DNA of 64,000 bases from Quadrisphaera granulorum (GCF_003149145.1 NZ_QGDQ01000013.1:62001-126000); one strand, 5' to 3'. Counted from the stretch's first letter, positions 1 through 10,035 are shown. Numbers and translations: made by a program. Notes: generated by a model not told the origin, from the letters alone.

Positions 1-41
1 GCGGCGTCGGGTGGGTCGTCGCTGGGGTGGTCACGGGACCC

Positions 42-650
42 TCAGCGGCCCAGGACGAGGGTCAGCGCCTCCGCGCGGGTGGCGGCGTCGCGCATGCCAC
101 CGCGCACGGCCGAGGTCCTCGTCCGTGCCCCGGGTGCCCGTACCCCACGCACGGACATGCACAGGTGCTCACAGTCGACGACGACGAGCACGCCGCGGGC
201 GTGGAGGTGCTCCACGAGGGCGTCTGCCACCTGCGTCGTGAGTCGCTCCTGCACCTGCGGGCGACGGGCGTACACGTCGACGAGGCGGGCCAACTTGGAC
301 AGCCCCGTGATGCGGCCGTCGGCGCTCGGCACGTAGGCGACGTGCGCCACCCCCGTGAACGGCAGGAGGTGGTGCTCGCAGACCGAAGAAACCGGGATGT
401 CACGCACGGCGACGATCTCGTCGTGGCCGATGTCGAAGGACGTCGCGAGCACCTCGGCCGGGTCTTGCCGCAGGCCCGCGAACAGCTCCACGCACGCACG
501 GGCCACGCGGTCGGGCGTGGCCTGCAGGCCGTCGCGGTCGGGGTCTTCCCCGATCGCCAGGAGCAGCTCGCGCACCGCAGCGCGAGCCCGCTCGAGGTCT
601 ACCGGACCGACGGAACCGACCGCGGCGGCGCCGGGTGCGGGCGCCGCCAC
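42..650 (-). CDS. folE: GTP cyclohydrolase I FolE
   Basis: GTP cyclohydrolase I (EC 3.5.4.16) turns GTP into dihydroneopterin triphosphate, the first committed step of folate/pterin synthesis, in the cytosol. About 202 residues, the usual length. The zinc and active-site motifs [11 protein letters not shown] and [12 protein letters not shown] (Cys and His ligands) are present, as is the [13 protein letters not shown]-type core segment. I chose the GTG at 650, two bases after the ftsH stop, because homology begins within about 15 residues of it; an open frame continues upstream only as overlap with ftsH. It is the last complete gene of a minus-strand run behind ftsH. Family assignment is secure; the exact start is inferred. 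Confidence 0.95.
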   Translation of the reverse strand: MAAPAPGAAAVGSVGPVDLERARAAVRELLLAIGEDPDRDGLQATPDRVARACVELFAGLRQDPAEVLATSFDIGHDEIVAVRDIPVSSVCEHHLLPFTGVAHVAYVPSADGRITGLSKLARLVDVYARRPQVQERLTTQVADALVEHLHARGVLVVVDCEHLCMSVRGVRAPGARTRTSAVRGGMRDAATRAEALTLVLGR

Positions 651-652
651 GC

Positions 653-2704
653 TCAGGCCTGCGAGCCGGGGTCGGGGCGGAACGGATCGGAGCGGAAGCT
701 CTCGGGAGCCCGCACCCCGCCCGCGAGGTGATCCTCGCCCGCAGCGGCGGCCTCGTCCTGCGGTGCCATCGGCCGTGCGTGCCCGTTCTGGGACGCGGCG
801 ATCTCCTTCTTGGACATCACCGGGGGCCGCTGGTCGACGTGGCGACGCTCGCTGGAGAGCCACACCGGACGCAGCGGGCGCTTCTGCACCGGAGCAAACA
901 CCTCGGCCAGCTGTTCGGCGTTGAGGGTCTCCTCCTCCAGAAGGCGCGTCACGAGGGTGTCGAGCACCTGGCGGTGCTCCATGAGGATCTCCCACGCTTC
1001 GTCGTGGGCGTTCTCGATGAGGCGGCGGACCTCCTCGTCGACGATCGCGGCGACCCCTTCGGAGTAGTCGCGCTCGTGGCCCATGTCGCGTCCGAGGAAG
1101 ACCTCGCCGCTGCCGCTGCCCAGCTTGATGGCGCCCACACGCTCGCTCATGCCGTACTGCGTGACCATCTTGCGGGCCATGTCGGTGGCCTTCTCGATGT
1201 CGTTGCTGGCGCCGGTGGTCGGGTCGTGGAAGACCAGCTCCTCCGCGACGCGACCGCCCAGGGCGTACGCCAGCTGGTCGAGGATCTCGTTGCGAGTGGT
1301 GGAGTACTTGTCGTCGACGGGGAGCACCATCGTGTAACCGAGCGCGCGACCGCGCGGGAGGATCGTCACCTTGGTCACCGGGTCGGTGTGCCGCAGCGCC
1401 GCAGCCACCAGGGCGTGTCCGCCCTCGTGGTAAGCGGTGATCTTCTTCTCCTTCTCGTTCATCAGCCGGGTCCGCTTCTGCGGTCCGGCGATGACTCTGT
1501 CGATCGCCTCGTCGAGCTCGCGGTTGCCGATGACCTGGCCGTTCGTGCGGGCCGTGAGCAGCGCTGCCTCGTTGAGCACGTTGGCCAGGTCGGCACCCGA
1601 GAAGCCAGGGGTACGGCGTGCGACGGCGAGCAGGTCGACGTCGGGAGCGACGGGCTTGCCCTTGGCGTGCACCTTGAGGATCTGGTGGCGGCCGTTCATG
1701 TCGGGCGCCTCGACGGCGATCTGCCGGTCGAAGCGGCCCGGGCGCAGCAGCGCCGGGTCGAGGATGTCGGGCCGGTTGGTGGCCGCGATGAGGATGACGT
1801 TGGTCTTGACGTCGAAGCCGTCCATCTCCACCAGGAGCTGGTTCAGCGTCTGCTCGCGCTCGTCGTGACCGCCGCCCATGCCGGCGCCGCGGTGGCGGCC
1901 GACGGCATCGATCTCGTCGACGAAGATGATCGCGGGGGCGTTGTTCTTGGCCTGCTCGAACAGGTCGCGGACGCGGGACGCGCCGACACCGACGAACATC
2001 TCCACGAAGTCGGAACCGGAGATCGAGTAGAACGGCACGCCCGCCTCACCCGCGACGGCGCGGGCCAGCAGCGTCTTACCGGTACCGGGCTGGCCGTACA
2101 GCAGCACACCCTTGGGAATCTTCGCGCCGACGGCCTGGAACTTGGCCGGCTCGGCGAGGAACTCCTTGATCTCGTGGAGCTCCTCGACGGCTTCCTCGGC
2201 GCCTGCGACGTCGGCGAAGGTGACCTTGGGGGCCTCCTTGGAGACGAGCTTGGCGCGGGACTTGCCGAACTGCATGACGCGGCTGCCGCCGCCCTGCATG
2301 TTGGCGAAGAGGAACCAGAACAGGACGAGGAACAGCAGGATCGGGAGGACCGTGATGAGGATCGAGCCGAGCACGGAGCCCTTCGGCACCTCGTCGGTCC
2401 ACTTCGGGGAGTCGGCGGCCACAGCAGTCGCGACCTCGCCGGCGCGGGCGGTGACGTAGTCGAACTGGATCTCCGTCGCGCCGCCTGCAGACTGCAGCGG
2501 CTGCTTGAGGTTCAGCTCGACACGCTGGTCACCGTCGATGACCTTCGCCTGCGTGACGTTCTTGTCGGCAAGCTGCTGCAAGCCGATCTGGGTGTCGACA
2601 GTTGGCCTGCGGTCGCCCGTGAAGAGCTGGCTGGCGAGGACGAGGAGCAGCAGGGCCCCGACGATCCAGACCGTCGGGCCGCGGAAGAAGCGCCTGGCGT
2701 TCAT
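653..2704 (-). CDS. ftsH: ATP-dependent zinc metalloprotease FtsH
   Basis: Membrane-anchored AAA+ protease that degrades misfolded and regulatory membrane or cytosolic proteins. 683 residues. N-terminal transmembrane segment near residues 9-25, an extracytoplasmic domain, a second segment ([15 protein letters not shown]), then the AAA module with Walker A GQPGTGKT, Walker [10 protein letters not shown], the SRH arginines, and the zinc site HEGGH. A Pro/Ala/Glu-rich tail follows, as in other actinobacteria. The ATG at 2704 gives the typical N-terminus [10 protein letters not shown]. The only good purine-rich ribosome site lies about 25 bases upstream with a small hairpin between (separate entry). 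It sits between hpt and folE on one strand. Confidence 0.97.
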   Translation of the reverse strand: MNARRFFRGPTVWIVGALLLLVLASQLFTGDRRPTVDTQIGLQQLADKNVTQAKVIDGDQRVELNLKQPLQSAGGATEIQFDYVTARAGEVATAVAADSPKWTDEVPKGSVLGSILITVLPILLFLVLFWFLFANMQGGGSRVMQFGKSRAKLVSKEAPKVTFADVAGAEEAVEELHEIKEFLAEPAKFQAVGAKIPKGVLLYGQPGTGKTLLARAVAGEAGVPFYSISGSDFVEMFVGVGASRVRDLFEQAKNNAPAIIFVDEIDAVGRHRGAGMGGGHDEREQTLNQLLVEMDGFDVKTNVILIAATNRPDILDPALLRPGRFDRQIAVEAPDMNGRHQILKVHAKGKPVAPDVDLLAVARRTPGFSGADLANVLNEAALLTARTNGQVIGNRELDEAIDRVIAGPQKRTRLMNEKEKKITAYHEGGHALVAAALRHTDPVTKVTILPRGRALGYTMVLPVDDKYSTTRNEILDQLAYALGGRVAEELVFHDPTTGASNDIEKATDMARKMVTQYGMSERVGAIKLGSGSGEVFLGRDMGHERDYSEGVAAIVDEEVRRLIENAHDEAWEILMEHRQVLDTLVTRLLEEETLNAEQLAEVFAPVQKRPLRPVWLSSERRHVDQRPPVMSKKEIAASQNGHARPMAPQDEAAAAGEDHLAGGVRAPESFRSDPFRPDPGSQA

Positions 2705-2714
2705 GCGTGGATGA

Positions 2715-2741
2715 GGGCCGAAGGCCCGTCCTCTCTCCTCT
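2715..2741 (-). promoter_or_regulatory. ftsH leader: ribosome site plus small hairpin
   Basis: On the minus strand AGAGGAGAGAGGAC (2741-2728) is the only strong Shine-Dalgarno-like stretch before ftsH, but it ends about 25 bases from the ATG. Between them GGGCC-TTC-GGCCC (2727-2715) can form a 5-bp stem. If folded, it would bring the ribosome site to about 12 bases from the start. This is an inference from spacing; the hairpin is short. Confidence 0.35.
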
Positions 2742-2907
2742 GGCTGGACCGGCGCCCGACCGTACACCGGCGGGGCCTGGAGCCCGGCACCGAAGCGGGG
2801 GCTCACCAGCCCAACGGACGAGGGTGTCCGCAATGTTCCACTCGTTCGCCCTCAGCGGACGCCCAGCGAACTATCCCGGATCCCCACCCGGGTATCGACG
2901 CTCCAGC

Positions 2908-3462
2908 TCAGGAGCTGTAGACGTGCTCCGCGAGAGTTCCGACAACACGCAGGTTGCGGTACCTCTCGGCGAAGTCGAGGCCGTAGCCGACGACGAAGGC
3001 ATTGGGGATGTCGAAGCCGACGTACTTCACGTCGACGGCGACCTTGGCGGCGTCGGGCTTGCGCAGCAGCGCCATCACCTCCACCGACGCCGCACCGCGC
3101 GAGCGCAGGTTCGCCACCAGCCACGACAGGGTCAGCCCCGAGTCGATGATGTCCTCGACGATGAGCACGTGGCGGCCCAGGACGTCACGGTCGAGGTCTT
3201 TGAGGATCCTCACCACTCCCGAGGACTTGGTGCCGGAGCCGTAGCTCGAGACAGCCATCCAGTCCATCTCAGCGGGGCCATGCAGCGCGCGGGCGAAGTC
3301 AGCCATGACCATGACCGCGCCCTTGAGCACGCCCACGAGCAGCAGGTCACGACCGGCGTAGTCGGTGTCGACCTCTGAGGCGATCTCGCCCAGGCGCGTG
3401 CGGATCTGCTCCTCGCTGATGAGGACGTCCGCGAGGTCGCGGCCCATGTCCTGGGCGTCCAT
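2908..3462 (-). CDS. hpt: Hypoxanthine phosphoribosyltransferase
   Basis: Purine salvage enzyme (EC 2.4.2.8) that joins hypoxanthine or guanine to PRPP, giving IMP or GMP. 184 residues, normal for the family. The PRPP-binding loop VLIVEDIIDSGLTL lies at residues 99-112, and the aromatic stacking region KYVGFDIPNAFVVGYGLDF is near the C-terminus. Its ATG overlaps the tilS stop as TGATG, so it is translationally coupled to tilS; the tilS-hpt-ftsH order is widespread in bacteria. The 203 bases between its stop and ftsH hold no further gene. Confidence 0.96.
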   Translation of the reverse strand: MDAQDMGRDLADVLISEEQIRTRLGEIASEVDTDYAGRDLLLVGVLKGAVMVMADFARALHGPAEMDWMAVSSYGSGTKSSGVVRILKDLDRDVLGRHVLIVEDIIDSGLTLSWLVANLRSRGAASVEVMALLRKPDAAKVAVDVKYVGFDIPNAFVVGYGLDFAERYRNLRVVGTLAEHVYSS

Positions 3463-4523
3463 CAGTCTCCTCCTGGTGCCGAGCGCTGGGGTGCCGCGGG
3501 GGCGAGCCGCAGCCTGCCACAGGTCCTTCTGACCTCGACCAGGCCGGGGAGCTGAACGGCTCCCTGACCGCGCCAGGCGACCACCAGTGCATCCACCGCG
3601 AGCACGTGAAAGCGCGAGAGCTCGCCTGCGGCCGCGCCGGCGTGCACCGCTGCGGCGCGCAGCGCGCGACGTCGCAGGGCAGCGGGCGCTGCGGCCAGGA
3701 CGGCGATGTCCAGCTCGCGCTGCGCGTCGTCAGCTGCCGTGAGCACCGCCCGCGCGAGGAGCTCCGCGGCGAGCTGCTCCAGCACCTCGGCGTCTTCCCG
3801 CAGCTGGTCAGCCGTGCGGGCCAGCGCAGCGGCAACCCCCGGGCCGAGCTCGTCCTCCAGCACGGGCAGCACGCGGGAGCGCACCCGGGAGCGTGAGTAG
3901 GCGGGGTCGGCGTTGGTGGGGTCGTCCCAGGGCCGCAGGCCCAGCGCGGCGCAGGCGGCGCGCGTCGTCGTCCTGGTCACCTCCAGCAGGGGGCGGCGCA
4001 GCACCCCCCGGGTGCGGGGCATGCCCGCCAGCGAGCGGGCGCCGGATCCGCGGGCGAGGCCGAGGAGCACCTGCTCGGCCTGGTCGTCGAGGGTGTGGCC
4101 GAGCAGCACCGCGGCCGCGCCGCTGCGGCGGGCGGCGGCGTCCAGGGCTGCCAGGCGGGCGTCGCGCGCTGCGGCCTCGGGTCCGTCGGTGCTGCGCCCG
4201 ACCTGCACGGTGACGACGTCGACGGGGTCCAGCCCCAGCGCGCGGCACCTCGCTGCCGCCTCCTCGGCGATCGCTGCAGACCCCGGTTGGAGGCCATGGT
4301 CGACGACGACGGCGCCGGCCCGCCACCGAGCGCGGCCGGGGCCACCGGGTCCGGCGAGCCACCCGGCGGCCGCGGCGAGGGCGAGGGAGTCGGCGCCGCC
4401 GCTGCACGCCACGAGCACCAGCGCACCGGCGGGCACGTCGGCGCAGGCGGCACGCACCGCCGAGCGCACCGTGGCGACGGCGGGATCGGGTCCTCTCGCT
4501 GTCACTGTCCTCGACTCACGCAC
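3462..4523 (-). CDS. tilS: tRNA(Ile)-lysidine synthase TilS
   Basis: Modifies C34 of the CAU-anticodon tRNA-Ile to lysidine so that it reads AUA; ATP-dependent and essential in most bacteria. 353 residues. The PP-loop SGGADS is at residues 41-46, and the downstream [23 protein letters not shown] core is present. The C-terminal part ([25 protein letters not shown]) fits the TilS substrate-binding region. The GTG start at 4523 lies in an 11-bp tandem repeat (GTGCGTGAGTC twice), so the start is uncertain by a few codons; a GTG six codons in is an alternative. Stop overlaps the hpt start. Confidence 0.93.
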   Translation of the reverse strand: MRESRTVTARGPDPAVATVRSAVRAACADVPAGALVLVACSGGADSLALAAAAGWLAGPGGPGRARWRAGAVVVDHGLQPGSAAIAEEAAARCRALGLDPVDVVTVQVGRSTDGPEAAARDARLAALDAAARRSGAAAVLLGHTLDDQAEQVLLGLARGSGARSLAGMPRTRGVLRRPLLEVTRTTTRAACAALGLRPWDDPTNADPAYSRSRVRSRVLPVLEDELGPGVAAALARTADQLREDAEVLEQLAAELLARAVLTAADDAQRELDIAVLAAAPAALRRRALRAAAVHAGAAAGELSRFHVLAVDALVVAWRGQGAVQLPGLVEVRRTCGRLRLAPAAPQRSAPGGD

Positions 4524-4548
4524 GACTCACGCACGGCTCATGGACGGC

Positions 4549-5691
4549 TCAGCCGTGGACGCGGCGCACCCAGGCGGCCGGGTCGGCCACCTCCTCCGGG
4601 CGGGGTAGCGCGGCGGGCGAGCTCCAGACCGCGTTGAACCCTCCGGTGCCGACCCTGGTCACCACACCCCGGACGAAGCGCGCGCCGTCGGCGTACTGGC
4701 GCAGCTTGGCCTCCAGGCCCAGCCCGTGGCGCAGGACGACGTCGAGCAGGCCGCGGCTGGAGCTGCGCCGGGCGGTGAAGCGGCGGCGGATGGCGGCCAC
4801 GGTGGGGACGACGGAGGGGCCGACATCGTCCATGACCACGTCGGCGTGGCCCTCGAGGAGCGCCATCACCGCCGTGACCTCGGCGAGGGCGCGGCGCTGC
4901 TCCGCGGTGGTGGCCAGGTCCAGCAGCCCCGCGCCCGACGAGTCACCACCGCCACCCGAGCTCCGGCCGCCGCGCGCCCCCTCGACAGCCCCACGCAGGC
5001 CCTGCACCACCGACGCCAGCCGCTCGGCGCCCGACCCCGACCCGCCGAGCACGTCCCCCGACAGCGCCCGGGCCCGCTCGCGCAGGTGGTCCGCGAGCCA
5101 GGGCGCCGCGGCGAACTGCACGCGGTGGGTCTCTTCGTGCAGGCACACCCACAGGGCGAAGTCGCGCAGGTCGAGGCCGAGCTCGCGCTGCACGGTGAGC
5201 ACGTTGGGCGCGACGACGAGGAGGTCTCCGGTCCCCGGGCCTTCACCGAGGGCGTCGTACTGGCCGAGCACGCGGGAGCTGAGCAGCGCGAGCAGCGACC
5301 CCAGCTGCAACCCGGTGACCCGGCCGGCCACGCCCAGGCCGCGCAGACGGCCGCTGCCGACACGGGAGCGCCGCTCGTCGACGGCGCGCTCGAGGACGGG
5401 CGCCAGAAGGCTCGCGAAGGAGGCGACGTTGGCGCGCGCCCAGGCACCCCGCTCGACGACGCGCACCGGCGGCCCGGCGGGGACGAGCAGCTGGCTCACC
5501 CGGGCGACGTGGGGTGGGCACGCGGCCGCGACCTCGCGGATCACGCCGACGACGCGCCGCGCCTCGGCCTCGCTGACCACGGGCCCGGGCCGCACGAGAC
5601 GGCTGGCGGTACGGGCGGCCAGGTCCCAGTCGACGAGGCGGGTGTCGAGCCGGGTGTCAGGCCCGGTGTCACGGTGCTCCGAGCCGGCCAT
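4549..5691 (-). CDS. DUF2342 zincin-like metalloprotease
   Basis: 380-residue member of the DUF2342 family (the subgroup labelled coenzyme F420 biosynthesis-associated in TIGRFAM). A zinc-metalloprotease motif HEETH is at residues 185-189 in LWVCLHEETHRVQF, consistent with a predicted zincin fold; substrate unknown. It lies between dacB and tilS on the same strand, an arrangement common in actinobacteria. ATG at 5691 follows a 16-base gap from dacB. The middle holds a Gly/Ser-rich insert (GGRSSGGGGDSSGAG) that looks like a flexible loop. No signal peptide, so probably cytosolic. The family call is good; the biological role is unknown. Confidence 0.88.
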   Translation of the reverse strand: MAGSEHRDTGPDTRLDTRLVDWDLAARTASRLVRPGPVVSEAEARRVVGVIREVAAACPPHVARVSQLLVPAGPPVRVVERGAWARANVASFASLLAPVLERAVDERRSRVGSGRLRGLGVAGRVTGLQLGSLLALLSSRVLGQYDALGEGPGTGDLLVVAPNVLTVQRELGLDLRDFALWVCLHEETHRVQFAAAPWLADHLRERARALSGDVLGGSGSGAERLASVVQGLRGAVEGARGGRSSGGGGDSSGAGLLDLATTAEQRRALAEVTAVMALLEGHADVVMDDVGPSVVPTVAAIRRRFTARRSSSRGLLDVVLRHGLGLEAKLRQYADGARFVRGVVTRVGTGGFNAVWSSPAALPRPEEVADPAAWVRRVHG

Positions 5692-5707
5692 CCCACCACC
5701 GTAGGCG

Positions 5708-7330
5708 TCAGGTCGTCGCCGCGCCGCAGCCGCAGGTGGCCAGGGCTGCGGCGACGGCGTCGACGGCGTCCCTCGCGGCCGGAGTGGGTCCCGTCGCGTC
5801 GGCGAGCACCGCGAACGCCAGCAGGCGCCCGTCGGCGTCGACGACGGTGCCGACGAGGCTGGTCACCCCGGTGAGCGATCCCGTCTTGGCACGCACGAGG
5901 CCGGCGGCGCCCGCGGCGCCGGGCTGCCCGAACCGCTCCTCGAGGGTCCCGCTGAGACCGCCGACGGGCAGCGCGGGCAACAGCGGCCGCAGTTCCGGCT
6001 CGCGGGCTGCCGCGCTGAGCAGGCTCGTGAACACCGCCGCGGGCACCGCCGAGCCGGAGCCCAGGCCGCTGCCGTCGGCGAGCACCGCACCCGTGGTGTC
6101 GACGTCGGCGGCGCTCACGGCGGCCATCACCGCCTGCGCCGAGGACGCGAAGCCGGGCGGCGCCCCGGACGCCGCCCCCACGAGGCGCGCGAGCCCCTCG
6201 GCCACGGTGTTGTCGCTCTCGGCCAGGGCCTGGGCCACGACGTCGGCCACCGGGGCCGACCTCACCTCCCCCAGCAGCGCCCCACCGGTGGAGGCAGGTC
6301 CGCCGCGCTCCACCGCGGGCGCGACGGTGAAGCCCCGCTGCCCCAGCAGCCCGGCGAACGCGCGGGCGGCGTCCAGCCCGGGGTCGTTGGAGCGGGCGGC
6401 GTAGCGCCCGGGGACCAGCCGCCCGGCGTCGATGGCGAGGGAGGTCAGCGGGGCCACGTAGCCCGCGGCGATGTCTCCGGTGCCCCACCCGGCCTCCACC
6501 TGCGGTGAGCCGCCGGTGAGGGAGTCGTCGAGGGTCACCGAGACGGTCGACCCCGCGGCAGCGCCGCGCTGGCGCAGGGAGTCGGCGACGGCGTCGGCCA
6601 GGTCGGCCAGACCGGCCCGTCCGACCACCGCGTCGGGGTCGCCGCGGCCTGCGGCGAGCAGCTGGTCTCCGCCGCCGACGAGCACCACCTGACCCGGCTG
6701 GGCGCCGGCCACCACCCGCGTGGGGATCGTCGCGTCGGGGCCGAGCACCCGCAGCGCCGCCGCCGCGGTGAGCAGCTTGGCCACCGAGGCCGGCTCCTGG
6801 GGTGTCGCGGCGCCGTCGTCGAGGAGTACCTGGCCCGTCGTGGCGTCGACGACGCTGGCGGTGGCGCTGCCGCGCAGCGCAGCGGCCCCCAGCAGCGGCC
6901 CCACAGCGGCCGCGAGCGCGCCGGGGTCGGGGCGCGGCGCAGCCGGGTCGAGGGCACCCAGCGCCGCCGGCGCGGCGGGCTCGGCGGCCGCGCCGGGCGC
7001 CGGAGGTGGGCCGGGCACGGTCGGGGGTGGGCTCAGGGTGAGGACCCCGGGGACGGCGTCCGCGGTGTCGGCGGCGGCATACCCGCTGACCAGCAGCACC
7101 GCCGCCAGGGCCGCGGCGGCGGTGCGCGCCCGGGGCCGGCGCTTCGCGCTCGCGGGCTCAGCAGCCGGGGGCTCAGCAGCCGGGGGTGCGGCGGCCGGAG
7201 GTGCAGCGGCCGGCGCAGCCTCGGTCGCAGGCACTGCGACGCCGTCGTCGTCGTCCGCCTCCGTCGAGGTGGTGCTCTCGGGTGGTCCTGCCACGGGCTC
7301 CTCGTTCCGGGTCACCTGCGTGCGGGACAC
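5708..7330 (-). CDS. dacB: D-alanyl-D-alanine carboxypeptidase/endopeptidase DacB (PBP4 type)
   Basis: Trims or cleaves peptidoglycan stem peptides outside the membrane. About 540 residues. A cytosolic Ala/Pro/Glu-rich N-terminus with repeated [12 protein letters not shown] is followed by one membrane segment ([18 protein letters not shown]). The peptidase S13 domain has SVAK (nucleophile Ser), SDN (ESDNTVAE) and KTG (RAKTGSLTG). The GTG at 7330 is chosen because further upstream the frame runs antisense to ppa; no clear ribosome site is seen, so the start may be a few codons off. It is divergent from ppa with 81 bases between. Function is well supported; the precise cross-link specificity is not. 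Confidence 0.9.
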   Translation of the reverse strand: MSRTQVTRNEEPVAGPPESTTSTEADDDDGVAVPATEAAPAAAPPAAAPPAAEPPAAEPASAKRRPRARTAAAALAAVLLVSGYAAADTADAVPGVLTLSPPPTVPGPPPAPGAAAEPAAPAALGALDPAAPRPDPGALAAAVGPLLGAAALRGSATASVVDATTGQVLLDDGAATPQEPASVAKLLTAAAALRVLGPDATIPTRVVAGAQPGQVVLVGGGDQLLAAGRGDPDAVVGRAGLADLADAVADSLRQRGAAAGSTVSVTLDDSLTGGSPQVEAGWGTGDIAAGYVAPLTSLAIDAGRLVPGRYAARSNDPGLDAARAFAGLLGQRGFTVAPAVERGGPASTGGALLGEVRSAPVADVVAQALAESDNTVAEGLARLVGAASGAPPGFASSAQAVMAAVSAADVDTTGAVLADGSGLGSGSAVPAAVFTSLLSAAAREPELRPLLPALPVGGLSGTLEERFGQPGAAGAAGLVRAKTGSLTGVTSLVGTVVDADGRLLAFAVLADATGPTPAARDAVDAVAAALATCGCGAATT

Positions 7331-7411
7331 TACGGCCCAGCGGGCCGCGCACAGCGGACGACCGCGCGGCAGCTGGCCGCGTCGGGGGGCGCACATACCT
7401 TGGAGGCAGCC

Positions 7412-7978
7412 GTGGAGTTCGACGTCACCATCGAGATCCCGCGCGGGTCGCGCAACAAGTACGAGGTCGACCACGTGACGGGTCGCATCAAGCTCGACCG
7501 GATGCTCTTCACGGCCACCCGGTACCCGGCCGACTACGGCTTCATCGACGGCACCCTCGGTGAGGACGGCGACCCGCTCGACGCGCTGGTACTGCTCGAG
7601 GAGCCCACGTTCCCGGGCTGCGTGGTGCGCTGCCGGGCCATCGGCATGTTCCACATGCGCGACGAGGCCGGCGGCGACGACAAGGTCATGTGCATCCCCG
7701 CCGGCGACCCCCGCATGGACCACCTACAGGACCTGCAGGACATCGGCGAGTTCCACCGCCTGGAGATCCAGCACTTCTTCGAGACCTACAAGGACCTCGA
7801 GCCCGGCAAGTCCGTCGAGGGCGCCCACTGGGTGGGTCGCGCCGAGGCCGAGGCGGAGATCGAGAACTCGGTCAAGCGCCTGGCCGACCACGACGGACAC
7901 CTCACGTCGGGCCACGACGCCGGGCAGCGGGCCGACGTGCGCGCCCAGGCCGGGCACGGCGGCCCCCTGATCGGCTGA
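7412..7978 (+). CDS. ppa: Soluble inorganic pyrophosphatase
   Basis: Hydrolyses PPi to phosphate, pulling biosynthetic reactions forward (EC 3.6.1.1). 188 residues, somewhat longer than the usual 160-175 because of a hydrophilic, His/Asp-rich tail ([21 protein letters not shown]). The family signature DGDPLDALV has metal-binding Asp at residues 52, 54 and 57. GTG at 7412 is preceded by GGAGG with six-base spacing. A TACCTT hexamer at 7396-7401 resembles a -10 but would put transcription start just before the GTG, so promoter placement is unclear. A membrane H+-PPase is also encoded at 32-34.7 kb. Confidence 0.96.
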   Translation: MEFDVTIEIPRGSRNKYEVDHVTGRIKLDRMLFTATRYPADYGFIDGTLGEDGDPLDALVLLEEPTFPGCVVRCRAIGMFHMRDEAGGDDKVMCIPAGDPRMDHLQDLQDIGEFHRLEIQHFFETYKDLEPGKSVEGAHWVGRAEAEAEIENSVKRLADHDGHLTSGHDAGQRADVRAQAGHGGPLIG

Positions 7979-7988
7979 CTGATCCCCT

Positions 7989-8014
7989 GTTGGATGGCCT
8001 AGTTGGATGGCCTA
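7989..8014. repeat. 13-bp tandem duplication behind ppa
   Basis: GTTGGATGGCCTA occurs twice head to tail (7989-8001, 8002-8014), 11 bases after the ppa stop. Each copy ends at the junction in CTAG, giving extra stop codons. No coding role; the 73 bases between ppa and the convergent NlpC/P60 gene hold nothing else. Confidence 0.8.
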
Positions 8015-8051
8015 GGGCCTCGGTGGGTCGCCTGATCGGGACTCGCCGGGG

Positions 8052-9398
8052 TCAGGCCCTTCCGGCCCAGGTCATCGAATTGGCGTAGCGCACCGGCGTC
8101 TCGCGGACGTCGAGACCGGTGCGCGGCGCCTCGACCATCATGCCGCCGCCGGCGTAGAAGGCCACGTGGTAGACGGTGGACCAGTCGTCGGGGTCGGTGC
8201 CGTAGAAGATGAGGTCCCCGGGGCGCAGGTCGTCGTAGGAGATCTTCGCGACGGCGCGGTACTGCTGCGCTGACGTCCGGGGGATGCTGACGCCCGCGTT
8301 CCGATAGGCCACGGACGTCAACCCGGAGCAGTCCCAGCTGTCGGGGCCGGTGGCGCCCCACTCGTAGGGGTCACCGATCTGCGTGCGCGCCCACGCGAGT
8401 GCCGCGGCCGCCTCGGAGGAGCTGGCCGAGGAGCCGCCCATCGGCACCGACCCGGCGTCTGACGAGCCCGAGGAGCCCGTCCATCCGGAGGCGGCCGACC
8501 CGGCCGACGAGGCGGAGGAACCCGAGGATCGCCCACCGCCCGCGGCGGACGTCGCCTGGCGGCGGGCGCGGTCCGCCCGGGCAGCGGCGTCAGCGCGGGC
8601 CGCGGCCTCGGCTGCCAGGCCCGCTTGGCGCTGCGCCGCGAGCGCGGTGCTGATGCCCTGCAGCTGCGCGAGCTGCGACACGAGCTCGGTGCTGCGCGCC
8701 TGCGTGGAGGCCATGAGCGCGGTGGCGGCGTCGGCGGCGCTCTGCGCGGCGTCACGGGCGGTCTGCGCGGCCGCTGCGGCCTGCTGCTGCTGGTCCAGCG
8801 CCTGCTGCGACTGCACCTGCAGCAGCTCGGCCACGGACTCCGCCGCGCGCAGCTGGTCGTAGGTGCGGTCGGTGCGATCTCCGACGACGTCGAGGAGCGC
8901 CGCCCGGTCGAGGAGGTCCTGAGGGCCGCCGGCGGACATGAACGCCGACACGCGCTCCAGGGCGTCGCCGCCGCTGCGGTAGCTGCCTGCGGCGAGGCGG
9001 CCCACCGCGGCGCGGGCGTCCTCGGCGCGCTGCTGGGCCTGGGCGGTGGCGAGGACGGCGGTGCGGGCCGCTTCTGTGCGGGCGGCGAGTTCTTCCTGCG
9101 CGGCGTCGTAGGCCTCGGCGGCGACAGCGGCCTTCACCTGCGCCGCGTCGAGGGCCGCGGCGGCCGTGGCCAGCTCGGCCTGCACCGCGGCGACCTGCGT
9201 CGCCTTGTCCCCCGCGGCGGCGCGCGCGGCGTCGACCTCGGCCTGGCTCGGGGTCCGCGGGGAGGCCGCGGCGGGGGTGACGTCCGCGGCGATGGGCTGC
9301 AGGGTGAGCACCAACCCGGTGGCGAGCAGGGCCCCGGCGGCGCGGCGCGCTGCCGCGCGGGCCCCCGGTGAGCCGTGCTCGGGCGTGGTTCGGTGCAC
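8052..9398 (-). CDS. Secreted NlpC/P60 peptidoglycan hydrolase
   Basis: 448 residues. An N-terminal signal peptide (RRAAGALLATGLVLTL, ending near PAAAS) is followed by a long Ala-rich coiled-coil region (about residues 50-270), a Ser/Gly-rich linker, and a C-terminal NlpC/P60 domain. The catalytic Cys is in WDCSGLTSVAYRNAG and the His in YHVAFYAGGGMMVEAP. This layout matches RipA/RipC-type D,L-endopeptidases that cut stem peptides during growth and division. The GTG start at 9398 gives a sensible signal peptide; the ribosome site is weak. The next upstream gene is marR, 148 bases away with a hairpin between, so the gene is probably transcribed alone. Confidence 0.88.
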   Translation of the reverse strand: MHRTTPEHGSPGARAAARRAAGALLATGLVLTLQPIAADVTPAAASPRTPSQAEVDAARAAAGDKATQVAAVQAELATAAAALDAAQVKAAVAAEAYDAAQEELAARTEAARTAVLATAQAQQRAEDARAAVGRLAAGSYRSGGDALERVSAFMSAGGPQDLLDRAALLDVVGDRTDRTYDQLRAAESVAELLQVQSQQALDQQQQAAAAAQTARDAAQSAADAATALMASTQARSTELVSQLAQLQGISTALAAQRQAGLAAEAAARADAAARADRARRQATSAAGGGRSSGSSASSAGSAASGWTGSSGSSDAGSVPMGGSSASSSEAAAALAWARTQIGDPYEWGATGPDSWDCSGLTSVAYRNAGVSIPRTSAQQYRAVAKISYDDLRPGDLIFYGTDPDDWSTVYHVAFYAGGGMMVEAPRTGLDVRETPVRYANSMTWAGRA

Positions 9399-9447
9399 GT
9401 CGGACCATCGGTGTCCCCAGGGAACCGCTTGAGCCGTGTGCCCCGAA

Positions 9448-9500
9448 CGCCACCCGGTCTGAGCAGCCGGCGGACCGCCTGCTGTTCGGACCGGGTGGCG
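9448..9500 (-). terminator. Hairpin between marR and the NlpC/P60 gene
   Basis: Perfect 12-bp arms CGCCACCCGGTC (9448-9459) and GACCGGGTGGCG (9489-9500). The loop itself contains a further imperfect stem (AGCAG..GGCGG..CCGCC..CTGCT). It lies downstream of marR on its strand and upstream of the NlpC/P60 gene. No T-tract follows, as is usual for actinobacterial terminators. An operator for the MarR protein is an alternative. Confidence 0.5.
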
Positions 9501-9514
9501 CTCAGCAGCAGGTC

Positions 9515-9552
9515 AGCGGCTGGTCAGCGCGCTGATGAGCGGCTGGTCAGCG
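9515..9552. repeat. 15-bp direct repeat at the marR stop
   Basis: AGCGGCTGGTCAGCG occurs at 9538-9552, overlapping the marR stop codon, and again at 9515-9529. The copies are 23 bases apart, so the second stop codon is out of frame. Confidence 0.75.
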
Positions 9553-10035
9553 GGCCGGTGGGTCGTCGTCGTCGGTCTCCGGGGAGTCGGCCCCTTCGGC
9601 GGCGGCCGGTAGCGCGTTGAAGCGCCCGAGCAGCCCCGCGAGCAGCTCGACGTCGTCGTCGGTCCATCCCGAGAGCCGCTCGAGGAAGTGGGCGCGCCGC
9701 AGCTCTTGCACGCGCTCGACCTGCTCGGTGCCCGTGGGGGTCAGGGTGACCACCTGGGCGCGGGCGTCCTGGCTGTCGCGCGAGCGCTCGATGAGTCCCA
9801 GGCGCTCCAGCGTGGCCAGCTGCCGCGACACCGTCGGCTTGCCGATGCCGAGGTAGCTCGCGAGGTCGGTGGCGCGTGCGCCTCCCTGGGCCTTGACACG
9901 GAGCAGCAGGCCGTAGGCCCCTGGTTCCAGGTCGGGGTGCAGGTCGCGCGCCAGCTGTCCGGAGATCCCCCGGGCGCGGCGCAGGAGTACGGCGAGCTCG
10001 TGCTCGAGGTGCTCAGCAGCTCCACGGGTCACCAT
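9547..10035 (-). CDS. MarR-family transcriptional regulator
   Basis: 162 residues. The winged-helix core runs from about residue 40 to 110: GAYGLLLRVKAQGGARATDLASYL, the recognition region IGKPTVSRQLATLERLGLIER, and the wing DSQDARAQVVTLTPTG, a MarR hallmark. The C-terminal tail is Asp/Glu-rich. ATG at 10035. A weak -10-like CATGAT lies six bases before it and there is no ribosome site, so it may be leaderless. It is divergent from the siderophore-interacting protein gene with 76 bases between and could control it, itself, or the NlpC/P60 gene; ligand and target are unknown. Confidence 0.9.
   Translation of the reverse strand: MVTRGAAEHLEHELAVLLRRARGISGQLARDLHPDLEPGAYGLLLRVKAQGGARATDLASYLGIGKPTVSRQLATLERLGLIERSRDSQDARAQVVTLTPTGTEQVERVQELRRAHFLERLSGWTDDDVELLAGLLGRFNALPAAAEGADSPETDDDDPPAR

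Noticed and set aside
1-34. Possible start of folP (GTG at 34 on the minus strand, eight bases after the folE stop).
   Set aside because: Only 11 codons are inside the window, with no family signal; folE-folP order in actinobacteria makes it plausible but it cannot be supported.
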